The notes: a model not told the origin generated them from the sequence alone. A stretch of 64,000 nucleotides of DNA from Paenibacillus borealis (GCF_000758665.1 NZ_CP009285.1:1984001-2048000); one strand, 5' to 3'; counted from the first letter of the stretch, positions 39,438-48,997 are shown. A program made the numbers and translations.

Positions 39438-41411
39438 GTGGATATCTTGATCAATGAAGGGCGTTACACTACAAGACTGGAAGAGGGCTGGATTTTCCGG
39501 CCTGACCCTCTGAACGAAGGCGAACGGAAGGGGTGGCAGGCTGACGGTTTGCCGTCCCCGTCCCCGGTTTCTGTGCCGCATACCTGGAATGTGCAGGAGG
39601 GCCTTGAGGAATACCGCGGGGCAGGCTGGTATGAACAAATATTAACAGTCCCTGACGAGTGGAAGGACTGCCGGATACGGCTTTCCTTTGAAGGGGCTTA
39701 CCGCGATACGGATATCTGGGTGAATGGCGCAAAGGCCGGCAGCCACTACAACTCCGGTTATACACCATTTGAAGTGGATATTACTCCGTATGTTCATACG
39801 GCTGGAGATAACCGGCTTGTTATTAGAGTGAATAACAGTAACAGTGATACCGCGTTGCCCCAAGGCAACAGCTTTGACTGGGCGGATGACGGCGGGCTGA
39901 TCCGGCCGGTAACGCTTGTCGTCACAGGAATGGCATCCATTCAGCAGCTCAAGGTGGAACCGCTGGTCTGCTTCGCTGACCAAGGCGGAAATACAGGCGG
40001 CAGACTATCCGCCGCTATTAAGCTTTGCGAACCATCCGCTGAAGCGCTCAGTGCAGACATTGCCGTCTACAGCAATGATATCCGCATTTGGCAGGGGACT
40101 GAAGTGCTCACAGGCGGAGCCTTATCCTGGAGCTTCGCAGACATCCTGCTGCCGGAGGTTGATTTGTGGCATTTTGACCATCCGGACTTATATGAGCTTG
40201 AGATTGTACTGCGCACTGGGGATCAGCTCCAGGACCGGGTAGTCCGCTCGTTTGGGTTCCGGGAGATTGTCGTGAAGGGACATGAGCTGTGGCTGAACCG
40301 TGAACCGGTCCGGCTGATGGGTGTGGAGTGGATGCCCGGTTCGAGCCCGCTAACCGGAATGGCCGAGCAGCAGGAAGATTTGTTTGCGATGCTTGAGCGG
40401 TTGAAGGAAGCGAACTGCGTCATTACACGTTTCCACTGGCAGCAGGGAAATGATCTGCTCGACTGGTGTGACCGCAATGGACTGCTCGTTCAAGAGGAAA
40501 TTCCGCATTGGCAGCAGCCGGCAGAGCCGGGGAAGGAAACCTTTGCGCTTGCCCTGTCGCAAGCCAGGGAAATGATCAGTAGCCATATGCATCATCCGTG
40601 TATCTTTGCCTGGGGGATGGGGAATGAGCTGGATGGCCAGTCTGCCGTGACCCTGCATTATATGGAGCAGCTCAAAGCAGAGCTTCTGCAGCTGGACCCG
40701 AGCCGGCTGATCAATTATGTAAGCAACAGTGTTCTCTATCAGCCTGACAGGGATGCGACTGGTGCTGGAGATATGCTGATGTGGAATGAATACATCGGAT
40801 CATGGCATGGCGATTTGGATGAGCATAAGGTCATTCGGCAGATTATTGCCGATTATCCTGATAAGCCCATTGTTGTGGCTGAATACGGGCTTTGTGAGCC
40901 GGTTTTTGAAGGCGGGGACGCCAGAAGAACTCAAGTGCTTATCGAAAAAACAGGAATCTACCGTCAGTATCCCCAGTTCGCGGCGTTAATCTTCTTCAGC
41001 CTAAATGATTACCGTACGCAAATGGGCGAAGAGGGGGAAGGGAAGCTGAAGCAGCGGGTTCATGGTTCTGTAGATATTTATAACCAGGTGAAGCCGTCGT
41101 TTGCTGCCTTGCGTGAGATTTCTTCACCGCTCTTGCTGGCAGAAGCTCCTGTATGGCACGAAGGTGAGCTTGAGGTGACCTTGAAATGCCGGAAGGATAT
41201 TCCCAGCTATGCCGTATACGGCTATTATCTGACGGTGTCTTGGGCAGGTGAAGCGGCAGTCAGCCAAGCGATTCCTGCTATGCAGCCGGGAGATCTCCTG
41301 ACCTTGAACATCCCTGTGCAACCAGCGCCCGGACAGCAGCAGGTGCTTACTGTGTATAGGCCGAACGGGTTTAGTGTTGTGGAGCTGGAACTGGAACTGG
41401 AATTGAACTAA
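39438..41411 (+). CDS. GH2 family glycosidase (beta-galactosidase/glucuronidase type)
   Basis: A 657-residue enzyme. Jelly-roll sugar-binding domain about 1-170 (VPHTWNVQEGLEEYRGAGWY), Ig-like domain about 170-275, TIM barrel from about 280. Acid/base Glu397 is in WGMGNELDG and nucleophile Glu482 in VVAEYG, so it is probably catalytic. No signal peptide. The start is uncertain: GTG at 39438 reads MDILINEG but its AGAGGA site is very close; TTG at 39447 is spaced better. The exact sugar cannot be read, and beta-galactosidase, glucuronidase or mannosidase are possible. It is between the DUF5107-TPR gene and GH35, 16 nt from the latter. Confidence 0.87.
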   Translation: MDILINEGRYTTRLEEGWIFRPDPLNEGERKGWQADGLPSPSPVSVPHTWNVQEGLEEYRGAGWYEQILTVPDEWKDCRIRLSFEGAYRDTDIWVNGAKAGSHYNSGYTPFEVDITPYVHTAGDNRLVIRVNNSNSDTALPQGNSFDWADDGGLIRPVTLVVTGMASIQQLKVEPLVCFADQGGNTGGRLSAAIKLCEPSAEALSADIAVYSNDIRIWQGTEVLTGGALSWSFADILLPEVDLWHFDHPDLYELEIVLRTGDQLQDRVVRSFGFREIVVKGHELWLNREPVRLMGVEWMPGSSPLTGMAEQQEDLFAMLERLKEANCVITRFHWQQGNDLLDWCDRNGLLVQEEIPHWQQPAEPGKETFALALSQAREMISSHMHHPCIFAWGMGNELDGQSAVTLHYMEQLKAELLQLDPSRLINYVSNSVLYQPDRDATGAGDMLMWNEYIGSWHGDLDEHKVIRQIIADYPDKPIVVAEYGLCEPVFEGGDARRTQVLIEKTGIYRQYPQFAALIFFSLNDYRTQMGEEGEGKLKQRVHGSVDIYNQVKPSFAALREISSPLLLAEAPVWHEGELEVTLKCRKDIPSYAVYGYYLTVSWAGEAAVSQAIPAMQPGDLLTLNIPVQPAPGQQQVLTVYRPNGFSVVELELELELN

Positions 41412-41427
41412 GGGGAGACAGACCTTT

Positions 41428-43782
41428 ATGAAGAACTACCCGATCAAAGTAAGCGATGACAAAAAGAATATTTTTGCAGGACATATCAAGCTTGGCGGCG
41501 TGAATCCTTCCGGTGAGCGGATTAGTTTTACGAACTACTATATGGAGAAGAACGGCGAGCCGTTTTTTGGCGTGTGCGGTGAATTCCATTTCTCCCGTTA
41601 TGATGAACGGTACTGGGAAGATGAGATTATTAAGATGAAAATGGGCGGCGTTAACATCATCACGACTTATATATTCTGGAATCTGCATGAGGAAGTTGAA
41701 GGCGTATTTGAATGGGAAGGCAATAAGGATTTACGCCGGTTCATTCAGCTGTGTGACCAGCATGATCTGTATGTCATGATCCGTATCGGCCCTTTCTGTC
41801 ACGGGGAAATGCGCAATGGCGGTATGCCGGATTGGCTGTTCGGCCGTCCGTTTGAGGTCCGCTCTAATGATGAGGGTTATATGACGTATGTGCGGAGGCT
41901 GTATACGGAAATCGGCCTGCAGGTGCAGGGCTTACTGTATAAAGACGGAGGTCCGATCATCGGCACCCAAATCGAGAATGAGCATAACCACTCTTCCGCG
42001 CAGTGGGGCCTGACGACGGGCATAAATAATATGTGGCTTAATGGCGGCAGCGGGGGCAATGAGCATATGCTGCGGCTGCGGGATTTGGCAGTTGAATTAG
42101 GGATAGATACCCCTATCTATACATGTACAGGCTGGGGCGGTGCAACGACTCCGGTACCGGATATGCTTCCGCTATGGGGCGGTTATGCCTACTGGCCATG
42201 GATTTACTATGAGACGGACCGCTACGACGGCATTAAGGAGCATCCGGCAACACCGGAGTATATTTTCCGTGATAAACATAATAATGATGTTCCGGGGAGC
42301 TATAATTTCGAGCCTTTCTACCAGCCGGAAGATTATCCGTATGCCTGCTGTGAAATGGGCGGAGGGATGGTCCAGTTCTATAAATACCGGTTCGAGTTTC
42401 CTTATAAAAGTGTTCCGGCCATGTCTGTCATGAAGACAGCCGAAGGCTGCAATATGCTCGGGTACTATATGTACCATGGCGGAAGCAATCCGAAAGGCAA
42501 AGTAAATCCCTTTACGAATGATCTCGCGACGCCGAAAATTTCATACGATTTCAATGCGATGATCGGCGAGTTCGGACAGGTACGGGAATCCTATAAACGG
42601 ACGAAGCTGCAACACTATCTGTTCACGGAGTTTCAGAGCCAGTTCGCCCTGACCAAGACGATTCTGCCGGGAGACACCTCCGGCCAAGATCCGTATGATG
42701 TAAGTGAATTACATTATGCCGTGCGGTCGCATAACGGCTCCGGCTTCCTGTTCCTGAACAATTTCCAGGATCATGTGGAGAATCACGATTTGCAGGATAT
42801 GAACGTCAGCATTGAGCTTCCCGGTGAGACGCTAACCATCCCGGCTGAAGGAGCATTGACGCTGGGCAGGGAGAGCTTTGCGATTCTGCCGTATAACTTC
42901 GATCTGGCCGGAATTACGCTGAAATATGCAACCGCGCAGCTGATCACGAAGCTGGATGTGAAAGATATCGTGTATTACTTCTTCTTCGTGCCGGAAGGCA
43001 TGAGAGGGAGTTACGCGCTGCAGACGGATGATGTGGCGGGTATTGAGACCGAAGGCGGTCATAGTAAGCAGCATGATGATATGACAATCATTGAAGTAGG
43101 TGAGCAGACTTCGAGCACCGTGCGGCTTGTATCCGCAGCAGGCAAGAAAGTCGTGATCTATACCATGACGGATAAGCAGAGCCTTGAGTTCTGGAAAACC
43201 GAAGTTCGCGGCAAGCAGCGTGTGCTGTTCACGGACGCGAATCTGCTGGTATCCGGGGAGGACATCAAGCTGGAATCGACAAATCTGGAGGAAGTCACGC
43301 TAAGCGTGTTCCCTGATTTTGAAGCGGGTTTAGGTTCGGTATCGGGCGGAGAGCTGGAGGCTACTTCAGACGACGGTTTATTTAAGACCTACAAGCTGCG
43401 TGCACCTAAGCAAGAGATCGCTTTTACATGGACGAAGGTCAAGAATGAACGGGCGGTTCTGGAATTCGCAACCGGATCACTCGATGGTGTGAAAGAAGCC
43501 CTGCTGCAAATTGATTATTCGGGTGATATCGGCTACGCCTTCATTGACGGGGATCTGATTAACGATAACTTCTGCAACAACTCGACCTGGGAAATCGGAC
43601 TCAAGCGGTTTGAAGAGCGGCTGTACGACAAGGGGATGTACCTCTATGTGTCGCCGATCCGTAAAGGGACTGTCGTGAACAGCAATACGACGATGGCCGG
43701 TTGGAACGAGACCGCTGCCGAGCTGATTGCCGAGATTGCGTCGGTCCGGGCTGTGCCTGTATATGAGATTGTGATCAGATAA
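41428..43782 (+). CDS. GH35 family beta-galactosidase-like enzyme
   Basis: A 784-residue cytoplasmic enzyme. The barrel opens with GVCGEFHFSRYDERYW and YIFWNLHEEVEGVFEW. The acid/base is in GGPIIGTQIENEHNH (Glu183 or Glu185, Glu183 by family pattern) and Glu309 in CCEMGGGMV is the likely nucleophile. C-terminal beta-sandwich modules fill the rest. It should release terminal beta-galactose from plant polysaccharide or glycan pieces. An AAGGGGAGA site precedes the ATG; the next gene starts 22 nt after its stop. The nucleophile region differs somewhat from classical LacZ-type GH35 sequences, so specificity may be unusual. Confidence 0.85.
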   Translation: MKNYPIKVSDDKKNIFAGHIKLGGVNPSGERISFTNYYMEKNGEPFFGVCGEFHFSRYDERYWEDEIIKMKMGGVNIITTYIFWNLHEEVEGVFEWEGNKDLRRFIQLCDQHDLYVMIRIGPFCHGEMRNGGMPDWLFGRPFEVRSNDEGYMTYVRRLYTEIGLQVQGLLYKDGGPIIGTQIENEHNHSSAQWGLTTGINNMWLNGGSGGNEHMLRLRDLAVELGIDTPIYTCTGWGGATTPVPDMLPLWGGYAYWPWIYYETDRYDGIKEHPATPEYIFRDKHNNDVPGSYNFEPFYQPEDYPYACCEMGGGMVQFYKYRFEFPYKSVPAMSVMKTAEGCNMLGYYMYHGGSNPKGKVNPFTNDLATPKISYDFNAMIGEFGQVRESYKRTKLQHYLFTEFQSQFALTKTILPGDTSGQDPYDVSELHYAVRSHNGSGFLFLNNFQDHVENHDLQDMNVSIELPGETLTIPAEGALTLGRESFAILPYNFDLAGITLKYATAQLITKLDVKDIVYYFFFVPEGMRGSYALQTDDVAGIETEGGHSKQHDDMTIIEVGEQTSSTVRLVSAAGKKVVIYTMTDKQSLEFWKTEVRGKQRVLFTDANLLVSGEDIKLESTNLEEVTLSVFPDFEAGLGSVSGGELEATSDDGLFKTYKLRAPKQEIAFTWTKVKNERAVLEFATGSLDGVKEALLQIDYSGDIGYAFIDGDLINDNFCNNSTWEIGLKRFEERLYDKGMYLYVSPIRKGTVVNSNTTMAGWNETAAELIAEIASVRAVPVYEIVIR

Positions 43783-43804
43783 CATAAGGGAGGGAGTGAC
43801 AACA

Positions 43805-45091
43805 ATGGATTCTGTATTTGAACATTTGCCGCGCAAACTAACCATTACGATGTGGGATTTCTCCTGGTATACGATGACCTTGCCCGGCGAGCCATATCAC
43901 GATTTGGCCGCACGCTTCGAGGAGGCGGTGGATAGAGGGTACAATACGGTCCGTATCTGTGCGATGCCGTTCTTATTGTTCACGGCGGAGGGCAAACGGC
44001 CGGGTACGCTGCATTTCGGCAGCCTCGGAGAGGTCGGGCAGCGGACGCGCTGGTATAACTGCCGCGGCGGCGCCGTGCTGGACGGGCATGCCCATCTGCT
44101 GGAGCTCTTCCGGCAGGCGAAGGCACACGGCATCTATATCATGCTGTCTTCGTGGGAATATCAGCAGAGCCCGAGCTTCCTTGCTTTTCCTGCGCTGCGC
44201 GACGAACTGGCCGCCATCGCCCCCAAGGAACGGTTCATGGCGATCGCCAGATCCATGCATCAGCTCGTCCGGTATGTTAAAGCTGAAGGCTACGGCAGTC
44301 AGATCGTCTATGCCGAGCTGCATAACGAGGTGGAATTCGGACAGCTTACCGCTGTAGGCGTGGAACAGGGAATCAGTGAAACGGATACACCTAAGCTGGT
44401 TGAAGCGATGCAGCCTTATATAGAAGAGGCGATGGATTACCTGCGGGCGCAGCATCCCGATATTCTGATGACAGCCAGCTATACGCTGAACGAAGCCTAT
44501 CCGAAGGCTTATGTGGCCCGCAATATGCAGGTAGCGCACTATCATCTCTATATCAAGGGTGTATTGAATGAACTCATGGATGCCGCCGGGTTAAATGATG
44601 AGCAAATTCCGTTTCCGAATGCCTTTGTCCAGTCTTTATTGAGGGACGATGCGCCTCCGTTCGAGGCTTGGACACTACCGGCAGGGCAGGAATGGCGGAT
44701 GGAGGGCAACCCGGTCGGGATGAAGCTCATCTATCTGCATGATTGGGCCGACCCGGACCAGTGGGATCTCTATTTATATGACCGCTACGGTGCCCATAAG
44801 CTGGCGATGCTGCAAAAGGCCGATATGCGGCTCGAAGAAGCTCATGAGTGGGCCGCGCATTCCGGCATACCGGTCGTTATCGGAGAAGGTTATGTAGGTT
44901 ATACCCCGCTGCATGCAGGTTTTGAAGAGGGCCCAGTCGGCAAATTCATTGCCGAGTATGCGCTGCGCAAAGGAATGGCACTGGGCTTCTGGGGAATGAC
45001 GCTGTGCTCTAACTGTGCACCGCATCATCCGTTCTGGAACGATATCGCCTGGCAGCAGAAGTGGAACCGGTTTATTCTGGAGGCGGAATAA
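43805..45091 (+). CDS. Cellulase-like (GH5/clan A) glycoside hydrolase
   Basis: A protein of 428 residues with a TIM-barrel pattern: MWDFSWYTMT near the start, probable acid/base Glu in YAELHNEVEFG, and likely nucleophile Glu in PVVIGEGYVGYTP. No signal peptide. Family assignment within clan GH-A is by eye; a cellulase-like protein of unassigned family is the safest name. The ATG at 43805 has GGGAGGGAG 8 nt upstream; a GTG at 43796 is less likely. It is the last gene of the operon, before a bidirectional terminator. With GH2 and GH35 it presumably completes breakdown of one galactose-containing glycan. Confidence 0.78.
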   Translation: MDSVFEHLPRKLTITMWDFSWYTMTLPGEPYHDLAARFEEAVDRGYNTVRICAMPFLLFTAEGKRPGTLHFGSLGEVGQRTRWYNCRGGAVLDGHAHLLELFRQAKAHGIYIMLSSWEYQQSPSFLAFPALRDELAAIAPKERFMAIARSMHQLVRYVKAEGYGSQIVYAELHNEVEFGQLTAVGVEQGISETDTPKLVEAMQPYIEEAMDYLRAQHPDILMTASYTLNEAYPKAYVARNMQVAHYHLYIKGVLNELMDAAGLNDEQIPFPNAFVQSLLRDDAPPFEAWTLPAGQEWRMEGNPVGMKLIYLHDWADPDQWDLYLYDRYGAHKLAMLQKADMRLEEAHEWAAHSGIPVVIGEGYVGYTPLHAGFEEGPVGKFIAEYALRKGMALGFWGMTLCSNCAPHHPFWNDIAWQQKWNRFILEAE

Positions 45092-45107
45092 TAGTTCATA
45101 AATAAAG

Positions 45108-45132
45108 AACCAGCAGCCCAAGGCTGCTGGTT
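45108..45132. terminator. Bidirectional terminator
   Basis: Perfect arms AACCAGCAGCC and GGCTGCTGGTT with a 3-nt loop, between convergent glycosidase genes, T-rich on the plus side and A-rich on the other. Confidence 0.9.
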
Positions 45133-45140
45133 TGCTTATT

Positions 45141-46631
45141 TTACAAATACTCGCACTTAAACTCCGTGAACTCCGCCGATGAACCTTCTCCGCAAGCGTA
45201 CAGTCCGATCAGCACACCCGTGAACCCTCCGGCCACCTCGGAAGAGAGGTATCTGGTTTGGGCTGTGCCGAGGGGGATTTCCCCGTGTTCACTACCAATG
45301 AAGAAGCTGTAGCGTTCATTATTAGATTTGATCAACAGCGTAGCCTGATTGTCACTGCCCAGGTCCACTTCATGCTGGATGGATTTGATATCCCCGATAT
45401 TGAGGCGCTCAACTACCCTGTACCCGGCCCCGTCCTTACGGATCGCCAGATCATAATGATGATTCTCATCCATATACAGCGTGATGCCGGCTTCTCCGCC
45501 TGTGAGCGTTACGTTGCAGGAAATCACTGCGGCGAAATCCCGTTGGCGCAAACCGATAAAGGTCGGAGATGCGGGAGCATCCAGCGTTACTTCGGTGCCT
45601 TTTAGCGTAAGCTTGTCCGGTTCCGGCAGATAATTCTCTGTGGCCGGATGGCGGAGGTAAGCCCAGTCCAGATTCCAGTCCGTGTTCGCAAAAGTATAGC
45701 TCTTCTTCTCCTGCTGAATTACCGTATCCGGGATGCGGTCCGTCTCGAAGCTCAGGAGGACTGTCCCGTTATGCCCTGCTGTAAACCAGCCGTCTTCGCC
45801 GAAGGTTACCGGAGTCAGGAACACTTCGCGGCCCAGGTGATGATAGGTAAGCCAGCGTCCGGTTTGCCGGAAGCCGAGATGCAAGAGCCACCAGTTCCCC
45901 AGATCATCCTGGATCAGGTCGCTATGGCCAACCCCCTGCAGCTCGTAACCGCCCAGATTACGGTTGGTCAGGACAGGATTCTTCGCATAGGCCTCGAACG
46001 GGCCGGAAGCAGAAGTCCCCCGGGCATAAGTCGCCATATGTCCATATTCGGTACCGCCTTCAGCGGCGAGCAGGTAGTAGTACCCGTTGATTTTATAGAG
46101 ATGAGGGCTTTCCAGATAACGTCCGCCCGTTCCCTGCCAGATAGACCGGCTCGGCGACAGCTTGCGGCCTGTCTCAATGTCGATCTCACACTGAATCACA
46201 CCCGGGGTGTTATTATCGTCAAACCCGTTGCTCATGAACAAAGTCTTGCCGTCTTCAAAATACAAATCCGGATCGATTCCGCCCTGATCAACATAGACCG
46301 GTTCAGACCATTCGCCGTAAATATCGTCGGTCCAGACATAGAAGTTCTGGTGGGTAGTATCATTGGTAGTCACCATGTAGAAACGGCCGTTATTGTACCG
46401 GATGGTAGGGGCGAACACGCCGCCGGAGCTGCTCACCGTGCCCAACTGAATCTGGCTCCCGCGGGTCAGGCAATGGCCGATTTGCTTCCAGTTAAGCAGG
46501 TCCGTGCTCTCCAAGATGGGCACTCCAGGGAAATACTGAAAGGAGCTGCAGACCATATAATAGATGCCGTCCACTTTACATACACTGGGGTCAGGATAAA
46601 AGCCTTTGATCACCGGGTTATTGTATTTCAT
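45141..46631 (-). CDS. GH43 family glycosidase (beta-xylosidase type)
   Basis: A 496-residue cytoplasmic enzyme with a GH43 propeller (about 1-300) and C-terminal beta-sandwich. The triad is visible: Asp in GFYPDPSVCK, Asp in QGGIDPDLYF and Glu in RYLESPHLYK. It is a paralogue of the enzyme at 28234-29757, with the same domain plan and similar motifs, but has its own regulator. It is divergent from the ArsR-type gene across 165 nt rich in TATAAATTCA repeats, a likely operator region. An AGGTGG-type site precedes the start. Confidence 0.88.
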   Translation of the reverse strand: MKYNNPVIKGFYPDPSVCKVDGIYYMVCSSFQYFPGVPILESTDLLNWKQIGHCLTRGSQIQLGTVSSSGGVFAPTIRYNNGRFYMVTTNDTTHQNFYVWTDDIYGEWSEPVYVDQGGIDPDLYFEDGKTLFMSNGFDDNNTPGVIQCEIDIETGRKLSPSRSIWQGTGGRYLESPHLYKINGYYYLLAAEGGTEYGHMATYARGTSASGPFEAYAKNPVLTNRNLGGYELQGVGHSDLIQDDLGNWWLLHLGFRQTGRWLTYHHLGREVFLTPVTFGEDGWFTAGHNGTVLLSFETDRIPDTVIQQEKKSYTFANTDWNLDWAYLRHPATENYLPEPDKLTLKGTEVTLDAPASPTFIGLRQRDFAAVISCNVTLTGGEAGITLYMDENHHYDLAIRKDGAGYRVVERLNIGDIKSIQHEVDLGSDNQATLLIKSNNERYSFFIGSEHGEIPLGTAQTRYLSSEVAGGFTGVLIGLYACGEGSSAEFTEFKCEYL

Positions 46632-46644
46632 AATCCACCTCTTC

Positions 46645-46776
46645 TATAAATTCATATATATATAAATTCAATATGATCAGTACTAAGAAAATTAAACACC
46701 AACTTGTCATTCATAGCAATAGATTAGGCTTGTGTGAGGAGAATAAATCAGTTAAATTAATAGATATATGAATTCA
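46645..46776. promoter_or_regulatory. Repeated operator-like motif between GH43 and ArsR-type genes
   Basis: TATAAATTCA occurs at 46645 and 46661, exactly 16 nt apart, and the inverse form ATATATGAATTCA occurs at 46764. The three copies flank the region where both divergent promoters must lie, close to each start codon, fitting control by the adjacent ArsR-type protein. AT-richness raises the chance of coincidence. Confidence 0.45.
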
Positions 46777-46796
46777 AGGATCAGGAGATCATCATT

Positions 46797-47702
46797 ATGA
46801 TAAAAGCGGACGGGAAACCGGAGTTCATGCCTTTATATGAGGCGCTGGCCAGTGAAGTCAGGTGGAGAATTATGAGCCTCATTGCCGAGAATGAAATGAA
46901 TGTGAAGGATATCGCGGATAAGCTGGAGCTCAGCCCGTCCATCGTCACCATGCACATCCGGAAGCTCGAAGCCGCCGGGCTGACCGGGAGCCGCCGGGTC
47001 CGGCTGAACGGGGGGACGCATAAGCTGTGCTTCCTCAAAGCCACAAGCATTGATATCCAGCTGCCGGCTGCCCGCCGGGATGCGAAGATGCTGGAGCAGA
47101 GTATATCTGTGGGTCATTATACGGCGTTTGAAGTCCATCCTACCTGCGGGCTGGGTACACATGAGATGGAGATCGGGGTGTGGGATGATCCGCGTTATTT
47201 TCTGGATCCGGAGCGGGTTAACGCCGCTATTCTATGGTTTGGCCGGGGATATGTGGAGTATAAAATGCCCAACTATCTGGCTGCCGGCCAGACTGCGGAC
47301 TTCATTGAAATTTCAATGGAGCTGGCTTCGGAGGCGCCCGGCCTGGGAGACGATTGGCCTTCGGATATCGGCTTCACGTTTAACGGAGTGTTCCTTGGAA
47401 CCTGGACGAGTCCGGCGGATTTCGGAAGAGCGGCACGCGGCAGATACACGCCGGAATGGTGGCACCGGAATGTGAATCAGTACGGCCTGCTCAAGACGAT
47501 CCGCATCGACGCTTCTGGCACATTTATAGATGGGGTGCAGATGTCGGAGGTGACCATCCGGGATCTTAAGCTGGAGGAGCCGTTCTGGACGCTCCGCTTC
47601 GCGGTGGACGAGCAGGCTGAACATGTAGGCGGATTGACTCTGTATGGAGCCGGCTTCGGCAATCACGACCAGGATATTGTGGTCCGGGTGTATCTTCAGT
47701 AA
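46797..47702 (+). CDS. ArsR/HTH-type regulator with galactose-binding-like C-terminal domain
   Basis: A 301-residue protein. Residues about 10-85 form a winged helix typical of ArsR regulators (LASEVRWRIMSLIAENEMNVKDIADKLELSP). The remaining 200 residues are beta-rich with many Trp and Gly, and could bind a sugar or other ligand; I see no cysteine metal site. It is divergent from the GH43 gene and probably controls it. An AGGAG site precedes the ATG. Regulators of this shape, with a winged helix plus a large beta domain, recur beside glycosidase genes in this bacterial group. Confidence 0.82.
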   Translation: MIKADGKPEFMPLYEALASEVRWRIMSLIAENEMNVKDIADKLELSPSIVTMHIRKLEAAGLTGSRRVRLNGGTHKLCFLKATSIDIQLPAARRDAKMLEQSISVGHYTAFEVHPTCGLGTHEMEIGVWDDPRYFLDPERVNAAILWFGRGYVEYKMPNYLAAGQTADFIEISMELASEAPGLGDDWPSDIGFTFNGVFLGTWTSPADFGRAARGRYTPEWWHRNVNQYGLLKTIRIDASGTFIDGVQMSEVTIRDLKLEEPFWTLRFAVDEQAEHVGGLTLYGAGFGNHDQDIVVRVYLQ

Positions 47703-47731
47703 ATATTGTGACCGATGGAGAGTGATCAGTG

Positions 47732-48124
47732 ATGATATCAATGCTGGGTATGGGCTCAGACCGGCCCGGCCCCCATGCGACCCTGGTACTGGGGCGTTTG
47801 CAATTCTGCTTATCCTGGGGATTAACGGGCAGGGTGGCTACGAAAGAGGATGATGAGCTTCTTTTAAAATATCAGAAAATCGGGATTCCGCTCGGCGGAC
47901 CGCTGGTTTCACTGTTGCTGGTTATTGCTATGCTTGTGATGTATCTTTGGGTGCCCATGCAGCCGTTATTTGAGAATCTGGTGTTTGCGTCCGGTGTGTT
48001 CAATCTCGTTAATCTATGCGTAACCTTAACACCTGTGGTGTACTCGGCGGGGCCCTATGCCGGCCGTCCTTCCGATGGATACCGGGTTCTGGCCGCGATG
48101 GGCAAAAGACCCTCGGAGCCCTGA
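47732..48124 (+). CDS. Small membrane protein resembling the C-terminal part of an M50 site-2 protease
   Basis: About 130 residues. After a poorly conserved start it has IPLGGPLVSLLLVIAMLV, a membrane helix, then FNLVNLCVTLTPVVYSAGPYAGRPSDGYRVL, which looks like the helix and GRPSDG segment of site-2 proteases and related membrane metalloproteases. The HExxH zinc motif is not present, so this is either a truncated gene or a non-proteolytic relative. A GTG at 47729 is an equally possible start; GGAGAG lies upstream. Unlinked in function to its neighbours as far as I can see. Confidence 0.55.
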   Translation: MISMLGMGSDRPGPHATLVLGRLQFCLSWGLTGRVATKEDDELLLKYQKIGIPLGGPLVSLLLVIAMLVMYLWVPMQPLFENLVFASGVFNLVNLCVTLTPVVYSAGPYAGRPSDGYRVLAAMGKRPSEP

Positions 48125-48227
48125 TACTAAGCTTGCGGCTGCGCGAACCGTACAGTACAATTTCTGTATCCGGTGATGCTTAAGGGGGCACTTTGAAGAG
48201 AATACTTTACCACAAGGGGGCCGCACG

Positions 48228-48935
48228 ATGAACGCAGAAATGGTCATGCAGGAGCTGGAAGAGCTCGGTAAGGAACGAACCAAGAAAATATACAGCTCGA
48301 ATGGCGCGCAGGAACCGCTTTTTGGTGTAGCTACCGGGGCGATGAAGCCGATTTTCAAAAAAACTAAAATCAACCAGCCGCTGGCTGAAGAGCTATATGC
48401 GACGGGAAATTATGACGCGATGTATTTTGCAGGAATCATTGCCGACCCTAATGGGATGACGGAAGCCGATTATGACCGGTGGATGGACGGGGCTTATTTC
48501 TATATGCTGTCTGATTTCGTGGTGGCCGTAACTCTGGCGGAGGCGGATATTGCCCAGCAGGTTGCCGATAAATGGATCGCGAGCGGGGAGGACCTGAGAA
48601 TGTCGGCGGGCTGGAGCTGTTACTGCTGGCTGCTGGGGAGCCGCCCGGACAAAGAGTTCTCTGAGAGTAAACTGGCCGGTATGCTGGAACTGGTGAGCAG
48701 GACGATTCATGACGCGCCGGAGCGCACCAGGATTTCGATGAACAACTTCTTATACACCGTGGGCATATCCTTTTCGCCGCTCCATGACTTGGCAACTGAG
48801 ACTGCGAAGAAGGTAGGTCCGGTAGAGGTGGGCAAGGACAAGCCCAAGAGCAAATTCATCAATGCTTACGACACTATTCAAAAGGCCGTGGGCAAAGGGC
48901 AGATTGGTTTCAAACGCCGGCATGTAAGATGCTAA
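48228..48935 (+). CDS. AlkD-like DNA alkylation repair protein
   Basis: A 235-residue all-helical HEAT-repeat protein. The opening MNAEMVMQELEELGKERTKK and FGVATGAMKPIFKKTK match the DNA alkylation repair family (AlkC/AlkD-like), whose members are glycosylases that remove 3-methyladenine or 7-methylguanine. The Trp/Asp pattern expected of an active AlkD could not be verified position by position. The start has AAGGGGG upstream. It stands alone with a terminator 31 nt after the stop. Confidence 0.78.
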   Translation: MNAEMVMQELEELGKERTKKIYSSNGAQEPLFGVATGAMKPIFKKTKINQPLAEELYATGNYDAMYFAGIIADPNGMTEADYDRWMDGAYFYMLSDFVVAVTLAEADIAQQVADKWIASGEDLRMSAGWSCYCWLLGSRPDKEFSESKLAGMLELVSRTIHDAPERTRISMNNFLYTVGISFSPLHDLATETAKKVGPVEVGKDKPKSKFINAYDTIQKAVGKGQIGFKRRHVRC

Positions 48936-48965
48936 CCGGGTATCTGCTGAATCTATTCTATTACG

Positions 48966-48997
48966 GAACATCTGTCTCCTATCGGGGGCGGATGTTT
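48966..48997 (+). terminator. Terminator after the AlkD-like gene
   Basis: Arms GAACATCTG and CGGATGTTT pair with one mismatch and are followed by CTTTTG. It precedes a 527-nt stretch without a gene. Confidence 0.7.
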
